In this document: piece after piece, positions 1 to 5,349 of the stretch
Layout: the number at the start of each line of letters is the position of its first letter
Position numbering within the stretch: position 1 is the first letter of the stretch
Assembly (NCBI GenBank): GCA_040901865.1
Contig: JBBDYD010000074.1
Coordinates: forward strand, 1 to 6,101
Direction of reading: 5' to 3'
DNA length: 6,101 nucleotides
DNA from: JBBDYD01 sp040901865
GTDB lineage: Bacteria > Bacteroidota > Ignavibacteria > UBA10030
Program-made: the position numbers and the translations under genes
The notes under the pieces: model-generated
Told to the model about the DNA's origin: nothing
The model's input: the letters and a program-made list of their open reading frames with translations, nothing else
Databases searched by the model: none

Positions 1-50
1 TCCTTCACCTGGAGCATCAACTCATTATCGGTTGGTGCCGTTATCTTCAT
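1..50 (-). CDS. Probable ECF-type RNA polymerase sigma factor, N-terminal fragment
   Basis: Only the first 16 codons lie in the window, read leftward from an ATG at 50-48; the frame is open to the edge. The peptide is MKITAPTDNELMLQVK. The pattern 'D-(N/D)-E-L-M-x-x-V-(K/R)' close to the N-terminus is the usual opening of ECF (sigma-70 family group IV) sigma factors, just ahead of the region 2 helices, and this flavour is common in Bacteroidota-like genomes. If right, the protein would direct RNA polymerase to a small regulon. No clear Shine-Dalgarno sequence precedes the ATG. The gene is divergent from the transport operon starting at 216, so the two may share the 165-bp region between them. 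The identification rests on 16 residues; another protein with a similar start is possible. Confidence 0.5.
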   Translation of the reverse strand, partial: MKITAPTDNELMLQVK

Positions 51-215
51 AGTCTGGCTTTGAGAATAGGACTTCCTTTTCCTGAAAAGGTTAAGAGAAG
101 GGAAAGGGTTTTTTTGCGGAAAACAAAGGTTTTTGCCCCCCGGGTTTGCAGTTCTTTTGAAATTGACCGTTTTTATAGCGTATGTCTATTCCTCGTTGAC
201 TATCCCCATGCGCAT
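51..215. promoter_or_regulatory. Divergent intergenic region, presumed promoters for both sides
   Basis: This 165-bp gap separates the minus-strand putative sigma factor from the plus-strand operon, so it must hold or lie near both promoters. It is rich in homopolymer runs (T7 at 109-115, C6 at 136-141) unlike the flanking coding DNA. On the plus strand a poor Bacteroidota-like promoter match exists: TTTG at 156-159 and TATGTCTA at 181-188. TTGACC (163-168) and TATAGC (174-179) resemble sigma-70 boxes but are far too close together to work as a pair. No confident promoter can be named. A TTG-initiated extension of the first operon gene through this region (from 60) is open but was rejected because it would bury the signal peptide. 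Confidence 0.35.
85..136. repeat. Three short AAAGG(G)T repeats, last two also forming an imperfect hairpin
   Basis: The divergent spacer contains AAAAGGTT (85-92), AAAGGGTT (103-110) and AAAGGTTT (125-132), with the AAAGG cores starting at 86, 103 and 125. The second and third extend to the similar blocks AAAGGGTTTTTTTGC (103-117) and AAAGGTTTTTGC (125-136). GCGGAAAAC (116-124) can also pair with GTTTTTGC (129-136) across a 4-nt loop, with one bulge and one G-U pair. Direct repeats between divergent genes can be protein-binding sites, but these are short and low in complexity, so chance is a real alternative. Confidence 0.25.
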
Positions 216-965
216 ATGAAACGCTCCCTTTCCCTTGTGCTTTCTCTTTTCCTCGCCGCTCCCCTCTCTGCTCAGACCGCCTACGAAATTATCAAGCGGT
301 CCGAGGACCTTGTTAGAGGTGAGAGTTCCAAAGGGACAATCCGCATGACCGTTACGACTCCGGATTACACCCGGACAATGGTCATGGACAGCTGGTGGAA
401 GGGCACGGATAAGGCCCTGATTGAAATAAAATCGCCCCCGCGTGAAGCCGGGAACAAAACATTGAAGGTAGGCAACGAACTGTGGATGTACCTCCGTAAT
501 ACGGAAACGACAATCAAGATCCCTCCCTCCATGATGATGCAATCGTGGAACGGATCGGATTTCACAAACGATGATCTCGTCCGGGAATCCAGTCTCGCGG
601 ATGATTACACAATGAAGATTGCAGGGGACGACACGGTCGGCAATACCCCTGCCTGGGAAATCGAACTTCTTCCAAAGCCAACAGCTCCGGTGGTTTGGGG
701 GCGAATCCTCCATTGGGTTCGCAAGGGCGACTACCTCCCGGAGCGGACGGAATACTACGATGAAAAGGGAACATTAATCCGCACGATTTCCTACTCTGAT
801 TACAAGTCATTCGGGGGCCGGAAGTTGCCCTCCCGGTGGAAAATGATTGACAACCTTAAACCGGGGGAGCAAACGGAACTTGAGTACCTCGATCTCGAAT
901 TCGGGGCTGCCATCAGCGACCGTGTTTTTTCCTTCCGGGAACTTGAGCGGGGCCAGAGGCGATGA
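216..965 (+). CDS. LolA-like periplasmic carrier (outer membrane lipoprotein-sorting family)
   Basis: The 249-residue product opens with a Sec signal peptide: KR at 2-3, a hydrophobic core at about 5-15, and a probable cleavage after LSA (17-19) before Gln20. There is no lipobox cysteine, so it should be soluble in the periplasm. The mature part matches the LolA-like family annotated as 'outer membrane lipoprotein-sorting protein' (I believe PF17131). Seen here are the strand-rich start with TIRMTV (41-46), a Trp pair at 60-61, ELWMYLR (88-94), the hallmark MMQSWNGSDFTNDDLV (107-122), YLPERTEYYDEKG (173-185) and a C-terminal DRVFSFREL (235-243). By family knowledge the fold is a half-barrel holding acyl chains. 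The ATG at 216 is chosen because the signal peptide begins there; an upstream TTG at 60 adds 52 residues of no family character. No clear Shine-Dalgarno sequence is visible. Its last 4 bp overlap the permease start (ATGA), implying coupled translation. It probably ferries the substrate released by the following ABC transporter; the substrate itself is unknown. Confidence 0.85.
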   Translation: MKRSLSLVLSLFLAAPLSAQTAYEIIKRSEDLVRGESSKGTIRMTVTTPDYTRTMVMDSWWKGTDKALIEIKSPPREAGNKTLKVGNELWMYLRNTETTIKIPPSMMMQSWNGSDFTNDDLVRESSLADDYTMKIAGDDTVGNTPAWEIELLPKPTAPVVWGRILHWVRKGDYLPERTEYYDEKGTLIRTISYSDYKSFGGRKLPSRWKMIDNLKPGEQTELEYLDLEFGAAISDRVFSFRELERGQRR

Positions 966-2191
966 GATTACTTCTCAAACTCGGCTGGCGAAACGTCTGG
1001 CGAAACAAGAGACGATCGATCATCACGACTCTTGCCGTCACCTTCGCCGTCTTGTTGTCCATCACAATGCGCGGGATCCAGCTTGGCACCTACGAAGTGA
1101 ACATCCGTCACGTTGTCGAGCTGTTCACCGGGTACGTGCAGATCCAGGCTCCGGGCTACATTGACAAACCCTCCCTTCATAAGAGTTTTCGCGTGAATCG
1201 GGATCTCCGGTCCATCCTTGATGAAGAACCCCGGATCATCGCCTACGCACCCCGTATCCTCGGCGACGGTCTCATAAGCTTCGGGGAGAATTCCCAGGGT
1301 GCGGTGTTGTTCGGGATCGAACCGGAAGCAGAGAGCAACGTCTCCACTATTTCGACAAGAGTGATCCGCGGGAGGTTTCTCGATGAGGCCAACTCCGCCG
1401 AGATCATTGTCGGTGCGACACTTCTCGAGAATCTCAATGCCACCATAGGCGATGAGATCGTCGTGCTGGCTCAGGGCTTTGACGGATCACTGGGAAATCT
1501 CAAATTCACCATCGTCGGTGCAGTAAAAACGGGTATGATCGAGATCGACCGAAGCGCGGTGTTCATGCACATTGAGGCGGCCCGGGAGCTCCTGCTGATG
1601 TACGGAAGGGCCACAATGATTGCAGTCCGCCTCGAGGATCTCCCGCAAATAGAACCGGTAGAGGCCTTACTCCGTCCGCGACTCGCGCTTCAGAATCTGG
1701 ATGTCCTCACGTGGAAAGAGGTCATGCCGGGCCTTGAACAAGGCATCGAGCTGGACAACGTGAGCGGAATATTGACGCTGGCAATCCTCGTGATTGTGGT
1801 GGCTTTTGGAATCACAAACACCGTCCTCATGTCCATCACCGAACGATTTCGGGAATTCGGAATCGTACTTTCCGTCGGTATGCCGTCCCGGAAGCTCCTT
1901 GGTGTCGTTCTTTTGGAAACGGCGATGATTGTTGTCATGGGCATTATTCTTGGGAATGTCTTTGCGTATGGAGTCAATTCGTACATTGCAATGAATCCGA
2001 TCGTGTTTGAAGGGGAATTTGGAAAACTCTACGAAGAATACGGATTCCTGCCGAGAATAGAATCGACGGTCCGCTTTTCCTCATTTTTGAACAATACACT
2101 TTCCATCCTTGTTGTCTCCATCCTCGCCGTCCTCTATCCGCTCACCAAGGTGCTCCGGCTGGAACCCCTGAAAGGAATCCGTTACACGTGA
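962..2191 (+). CDS. ABC transporter permease, FtsX/MacB (LolC/E-like) family, first copy
   Basis: The 409-residue inner-membrane protein has the four-helix layout of type VII ABC permeases. A basic amphipathic start (GWRNVWRNKRRS, 8-19) leads into TM1 at about 19-37. A large periplasmic MacB-PCD-like domain follows (about 40-265). TM2 (about 268-291), TM3 (about 311-337) and TM4 (about 376-395) come next, and the tail ends in LRLEPLKGIRY. The stretch ITERFREFGIVLSVGM (292-307) after TM2 is the family's cytoplasmic coupling segment that contacts the ATPase. By family knowledge these permeases do not channel small solutes. They use ATP-driven 'mechanotransmission' to extract lipoproteins or act on periplasmic partners, as LolCDE and MacB do. 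The ATG start overlaps the stop of the LolA-like gene by 4 bp, with a weak AGAGG (955-959) only 2 nt upstream. It most likely forms a heterodimer with the next gene's product and the ATPase at 3512. Whether it corresponds to LolC or LolE cannot be told. Confidence 0.93.
   Translation: MRLLLKLGWRNVWRNKRRSIITTLAVTFAVLLSITMRGIQLGTYEVNIRHVVELFTGYVQIQAPGYIDKPSLHKSFRVNRDLRSILDEEPRIIAYAPRILGDGLISFGENSQGAVLFGIEPEAESNVSTISTRVIRGRFLDEANSAEIIVGATLLENLNATIGDEIVVLAQGFDGSLGNLKFTIVGAVKTGMIEIDRSAVFMHIEAARELLLMYGRATMIAVRLEDLPQIEPVEALLRPRLALQNLDVLTWKEVMPGLEQGIELDNVSGILTLAILVIVVAFGITNTVLMSITERFREFGIVLSVGMPSRKLLGVVLLETAMIVVMGIILGNVFAYGVNSYIAMNPIVFEGEFGKLYEEYGFLPRIESTVRFSSFLNNTLSILVVSILAVLYPLTKVLRLEPLKGIRYT
985..1006 (+). 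repeat. 10-bp direct repeat at permease N-terminus (period 12)
   Basis: CTGGCGAAAC occurs at 985-994 and again at 997-1006, separated by GT. It encodes the doubled Trp-Arg-Asn of the WRNVWRN motif ahead of TM1. The second permease has the same protein motif (WRNLWRN) without the exact DNA repeat, so the protein motif is conserved in the family. The DNA repeat is probably a by-product of it. Confidence 0.6.
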
Positions 2192-3405
2192 TACTCCTCA
2201 ACCTTGCATGGCGAAATCTCTGGAGGAACAGCCGGCGTTCGGTTATTATTCTCATATCCGTCGCTGTCGGTGTCATCGCCACCGTCCTGCTTGATACGCT
2301 TTCCCGCGGAATGGCATACCAAATGCTGGATAACCAGGTTGGCTCACATGTCACCCATATGCAAATCCACCGGAAGGGATTCCACAAGAACCCGGTAATC
2401 CAAAATTCGATCAACCATCCCGACACGGTTGTTAACGCAATTGAATCAACGGACGGAATTGACCAGTTCAGTGCACGCGTGGTCGTCTTCGGCCTCCTGA
2501 GCAGCGCCGGAAGCTCCTCAGGTACTTCAATTGTGGGTGTTGACCCGGAAGGCGAGAAAAGCCTTACGACCATTCAGTCTTCGATCATTGAGGGTTCCTA
2601 CCTCAGCGGGGAACCTCATGAAATTGTCATCGGAAGGGCGATGGCGGACAAGCTTGAGGTTGGACTCGGTGACCGGGTGGTCGCGATGGCATCCGCCAAA
2701 GATGGCCACGTGGGCTCGGAACTTTTTCGCATTGTAGGACTTTTCCAAACCTTCAGCTCCGCATTCGATAGATCATCCGTCTACGTTCCGCGGTCATCCG
2801 CCCAGACGATGCTCGGGCTTAACGATGAGGTGTCCGAATTCGCCATGCTCCTTTCCGAAGCGGATCAAATTCGATCCATCGAGAAAACATTGGCAGAGAA
2901 GCTCGGCGAAGGGTACGAGGTATTGCCTTTTATGGAGATCCTTCCATTCCTCGTGCTCCAGATTGAGCTTTTTGACCAGTCAATGGCAATCTTCTACGTG
3001 ATCATCGGGATAGCTCTGATCTTTGGTATTATTAATACGATGTTGATGTCCGTCTTTGAGCGGATAAGAGAATTCGGCGTGCTCAAGGCCATCGGGATGA
3101 ACAACCGCAGAATTCTGATCATGGTTCTGAATGAAGCGCTCCTCCTCGGAGTCGTCGGGACCGCCGTGGGTTTTGTGATCGGGTATTTGATTTATCTTCC
3201 CTTGTCTGATTCGGGAGTCGACCTCAGTATCTTCTCAGAGGGTCTTCGCTCCTTTGGCGTCGGTGCCGTCATTTATCCTGTTTTGACTTCGGGGGTTATC
3301 GTCAACGCCTTGCTGATTATTCCACTCGTCGCCGTCATCGGCGCTGTTTATCCCGCGGTCAGAGCCATGCGGCTCGAACCGGTTCAGGCAATCCGTTATG
3401 TTTAA
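2188..3405 (+). CDS. ABC transporter permease, FtsX/MacB (LolC/E-like) family, second copy
   Basis: The 405-residue protein is a paralogue of the permease just upstream. It shows the same N-terminal motif (LAWRNLWRNSRRS, 6-18), TM1 at about 18-36, a periplasmic domain (about 40-262), TM2 (about 266-289), TM3 (about 308-335) and TM4 (about 371-391). The coupling segment ERIREFGVLKAIGM lies at 291-304, and the tail MRLEPVQAIRYV nearly copies that of the first copy. The start is a GTG at 2188, inside the previous stop (GTGA). It is preferred because it preserves the family N-terminus and the 4-bp coupling seen elsewhere in this operon; no later start keeps TM1. The two periplasmic domains differ enough that the pair looks like an obligate heterodimer, as LolC with LolE, rather than a recent duplication. 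Its role is presumably substrate extraction from the inner membrane together with the ATPase encoded downstream. Confidence 0.93.
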   Translation: MILLNLAWRNLWRNSRRSVIILISVAVGVIATVLLDTLSRGMAYQMLDNQVGSHVTHMQIHRKGFHKNPVIQNSINHPDTVVNAIESTDGIDQFSARVVVFGLLSSAGSSSGTSIVGVDPEGEKSLTTIQSSIIEGSYLSGEPHEIVIGRAMADKLEVGLGDRVVAMASAKDGHVGSELFRIVGLFQTFSSAFDRSSVYVPRSSAQTMLGLNDEVSEFAMLLSEADQIRSIEKTLAEKLGEGYEVLPFMEILPFLVLQIELFDQSMAIFYVIIGIALIFGIINTMLMSVFERIREFGVLKAIGMNNRRILIMVLNEALLLGVVGTAVGFVIGYLIYLPLSDSGVDLSIFSEGLRSFGVGAVIYPVLTSGVIVNALLIIPLVAVIGAVYPAVRAMRLEPVQAIRYV

Positions 3406-3414
3406 ATGCCCAGA

Positions 3415-3450
3415 GACCCACAGATGCTCATCGATGCCCGCTGATGGGTC
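3415..3450 (+). repeat. Intercistronic stem-loop after second permease gene
   Basis: GACCCACAG (3415-3423) pairs with CTGATGGGTC (3441-3450): six pairs, one bulged A at 3444, then three more pairs, closing a 17-nt loop. The loop region includes the perfect palindrome CATCGATG (3429-3436). The stem starts 10 nt after the TAA stop at 3403-3405. No T-run follows directly; the nearest (3476-3480) is 25 nt away. It is therefore unlikely to be an efficient intrinsic terminator. It could stabilise the upstream mRNA end or lower expression of the downstream ATPase gene. Confidence 0.4.
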
Positions 3451-3483
3451 ATTTGAATGAGTTGAAGAGAGCAAGTTTTTAAA

Positions 3484-3497
3484 TTCGATCAATCGAA
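3484..3497. promoter_or_regulatory. Inverted repeat ahead of ATPase gene, operator-like
   Basis: TTCGAT-CA-ATCGAA has perfect 6-bp arms with a 2-bp spacer and ends 14 bp before the ATPase start codon at 3512. A second perfect palindrome, CAGAATCGATTCTG, lies at 3516-3529 inside codons 2-6. Both share the ATCGA core, and AATCGA (3491-3496) could pair with TCGATT (3521-3526) around the start codon. This could be a binding site or a translation-tuning hairpin. Both uses are inference, and palindromes this short also arise by chance. Confidence 0.3.
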
Positions 3498-3511
3498 ACA
3501 AAGAACGAGAC

Positions 3512-4198
3512 ATGCCAGAATCGATTCTGCAAACCCGCAATCTTGAAAAGACGTATGATGATAACGGCGTTCCGGTTCATGCGGTGAGAGGTGTTAATCT
3601 TGAAGTATTCCGGGAAGACTTTCTTGTCATTGCAGGACCCTCCGGGTCGGGCAAGACAACCCTCCTGAATCTTCTAGGCGCACTCGACAGGCCGAGTGCT
3701 GGTTCGGTGCTGTTTGAGGGCATGGACCTCTCTTCCAAAACGAAATCGGAGCTCGCTTCCCTCCGTCTCCACAGGATGGGTTTTATCTTTCAGGCATACA
3801 ATCTTATCCCGGTCCTCACTGCTCTGGAAAATATCGAATTTACGATGATGCTGCGCGGAATCGGACAATCCGAGCGCCACGAGCGTGCTCATGCGCTTAT
3901 GAACGAATTGGGGATCGGTGAACTCGCCCACAAAAGGCCGAACGAGATGAGCGGCGGCCAACAACAACGAGTTGCCATTGCAAGGGCTATTATCACGGAT
4001 CCGGCAGTGGTCCTTGCAGACGAACCAACAGCCAACATCGACACGGCAACAGGGAGTGATTTGCTTGACCTCATGGAGCAAATGAACAGAGAGAAACACA
4101 TCACCTTTATTTTTTCATCCCATGATCCTCAGGTCATCAACAGGGGCCGCCGTTTGGTGTATCTCCGTGACGGAAGGATCGAGCATACAAAAGGATGA
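3512..4198 (+). CDS. ABC transporter ATP-binding protein, LolD/MacB type
   Basis: The 228-residue cytoplasmic ATPase has the usual length and complete motif set of the LolD/MacB/FtsE group. Walker A is GPSGSGKT (42-49), the Q-loop Gln is at 94 in FIFQAYNLIP, and the signature is MSGGQQQRVAIARA (146-159). Walker B is VVLADEP (166-172) with catalytic Glu171, the D-loop is TANID (173-177) and the switch His is 204 (SSHD). The first signature residue is Met rather than the common Leu, which is a mild variation seen in this group. All catalytic residues are present, so it should be active as a homodimer under the two permeases encoded upstream. The ATG at 3512 is the first in-frame start that fits the family N-terminus; only a weak purine stretch (AACGAGA) precedes it. 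It sits 106 bp after the permease gene, the only sizeable gap in the cluster, and overlaps the barrel gene by 4 bp (ATGA). It could be called lolD-like, but orthology is not shown. Confidence 0.95.
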   Translation: MPESILQTRNLEKTYDDNGVPVHAVRGVNLEVFREDFLVIAGPSGSGKTTLLNLLGALDRPSAGSVLFEGMDLSSKTKSELASLRLHRMGFIFQAYNLIPVLTALENIEFTMMLRGIGQSERHERAHALMNELGIGELAHKRPNEMSGGQQQRVAIARAIITDPAVVLADEPTANIDTATGSDLLDLMEQMNREKHITFIFSSHDPQVINRGRRLVYLRDGRIEHTKG

Positions 4199-5349
4199 AC
4201 ATCGCCGGCCGCCTGTGCCTCCTATGCGCTCTCGCTGCAGTACCGGCACGGGCTCAGGTTGACTTCCGGCTCTCGGGATATGCAGTCAATTTCCAGGTGT
4301 ACCAGCATTCGAACTCTCTTGTGTCTGCATTCCTGGGCACAAAGCCGGACCAATTCCTTAACATGACCCGGCTGCGGCTGCGTCCCTCCCTCGGACTCTG
4401 GACGAATGCTTTTCTCAACATCGAATATGAGGTCACAGCGACGTATTTCTCCTCCCCTCTCGTTTTTCAGCCCACTCCATTGCAAAACCGGGGGCAAATT
4501 GTCGACCTTACCTGGCAACCAGATGTAGGCCGGAATCACTGGGCCGTAGCGCATTTTATTGACCGACTGTATGTGCGACACACCAGCGATGACCTCGATT
4601 TCTCGATCGGACGTCAACGCATATCCTGGGGCACAGGCCGCATCTGGAATCCAACGGACTTGTTCAATCCGATTAATCCGACGACGTTTGCAAAGGTTGA
4701 AAAAGACGGGGTCGACGCGGCGGCGGTAAAGATCATCTTCGGAAATTTTACGGATCTTTCCGTTGTCATCAACCCGCATCGGGAATTCCAGGGAACTGAT
4801 TTCGGAATCAGGTTCCGCACCAACACGTACGGATTCGATTTTGCCCTGCTGGGGGGAGCCTTCGATGAATCTTTTGTTTTCGGTGGGGACTTTGCAGGAA
4901 GCGTTTTTGACGCGGGGATCAGGGGAGAGGGGATCTTTTCAACACCAAAGAACGGCTCCCGACCTGGGTACGGCAAGTTCATTCTCGGTGTCGATAACCA
5001 ATTCACCGAGGACTGGTATGCCCTTTTGGAATATCATTTTAATGGCCCCGGGGCATCCAGTGTCCTGGAATACGACCTGCAAGGCCTGATCCAGGGGGCC
5101 ATTCTCAACCTTGGAAGGCGCTTCATCGCAATCCAAAGCACCTACCTCCTTCATCCCCTACTTACGCTCACGGGCGGTTACACAAACAGTATCACAGATG
5201 GAAGCGGATTCATCCTCGGCTCGTTGTCCTACTCTGCCGACGAGCGAATAACCATTTCTCTCGGGAGCCAGGTCTTTCATGGCGAGATGTTCGACGAGTT
5301 CTGGTACTATCCAAGCAGCATCTACGGCAGAATCGATTATTTCTTTTGA
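4195..5349 (+). CDS. Outer-membrane beta-barrel protein of the transport operon (unnamed family)
   Basis: The 384-residue protein has a signal peptide (hydrophobic 7-16, probable cleavage after ARA at 18-20 before Gln21). Cys8 and Cys11 lie inside the signal and do not make a lipobox. The mature part is full of alternating amphipathic strands rich in Gly, Tyr, Phe and Trp, and it ends in YGRIDYFF. A terminal aromatic Phe after an amphipathic strand is the classic BAM-recognised signal of outer-membrane barrels. A conserved-looking block GRQRISWG (139-146) followed by NPTDLFNPINP (152-162) resembles the 'GRQ..WG...NP' region of DUF1302-type outer-membrane proteins; that is a resemblance from memory, not a search result. 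The ATG is inside the ATPase stop codon, so it is almost surely translated with the transporter. Likely role: outer-membrane acceptor, insertion site or exit for the substrate delivered by the LolA-like carrier. The 3' end overlaps the convergent kinase gene by 13 bp. Confidence 0.85.
   Translation: MNIAGRLCLLCALAAVPARAQVDFRLSGYAVNFQVYQHSNSLVSAFLGTKPDQFLNMTRLRLRPSLGLWTNAFLNIEYEVTATYFSSPLVFQPTPLQNRGQIVDLTWQPDVGRNHWAVAHFIDRLYVRHTSDDLDFSIGRQRISWGTGRIWNPTDLFNPINPTTFAKVEKDGVDAAAVKIIFGNFTDLSVVINPHREFQGTDFGIRFRTNTYGFDFALLGGAFDESFVFGGDFAGSVFDAGIRGEGIFSTPKNGSRPGYGKFILGVDNQFTEDWYALLEYHFNGPGASSVLEYDLQGLIQGAILNLGRRFIAIQSTYLLHPLLTLTGGYTNSITDGSGFILGSLSYSADERITISLGSQVFHGEMFDEFWYYPSSIYGRIDYFF
5337..5349. other. 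13-bp tail-to-tail overlap of convergent genes
   Basis: The minus-strand kinase stop (TAA, complement of 5337-5339) lies inside the last codons of the plus-strand barrel gene, whose TGA stop is at 5347-5349. No stem-loop followed by a T-run was found on either strand around this junction. Transcripts of the two genes would therefore be expected to overlap, unless termination is Rho-dependent. Confidence 0.85.

Noticed and set aside
60..215. TTG-initiated N-terminal extension of the LolA-like gene
   Set aside because: It would place 52 mostly basic, low-complexity residues before a well-formed signal peptide starting MKRSLSLVLS; the ATG at 216 fits export and the family.
2142..2573. 143-codon minus-strand open frame across the permease junction
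   Set aside because: It covers conserved coding sequence of both permeases; composition is shadow-like and there is no start-site or domain support.
3415..3480. Rho-independent terminator between the second permease and ATPase genes
   Set aside because: The stem is interrupted by a bulge, closes a 17-nt loop, and is followed by a T-run only 25 nt later; termination there would also split an operon whose parts must work together.
3235..3540. 101-codon minus-strand frame spanning the intercistronic gap
   Set aside because: More than half overlaps permease codons, its peptide looks random, and the gap's inverted repeats explain the non-coding part better.
3674..4099. 141-codon minus-strand open frame inside the ATPase gene
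   Set aside because: The plus strand encodes every ABC ATPase motif across the same span; the antisense product has no coherent domain.
962..4198. MacAB-type macrolide or toxin exporter
   Set aside because: No MacA-like adaptor or TolC-like trimer is encoded, the ATPase is a separate protein and not fused to a permease, and the LolA-like gene points to lipid or lipoprotein traffic.
4195..4260. Lipoprotein signal in the barrel gene (Cys8 or Cys11)
   Set aside because: Neither cysteine is preceded by a lipobox (GRLC and CLLC), and a standard ARA-Q cleavage site follows.
4222..4779. 185-codon open frame on the minus strand
   Set aside because: Lies wholly inside the barrel gene, has no recognisable domain, and is best explained as an antisense shadow of its codon pattern.
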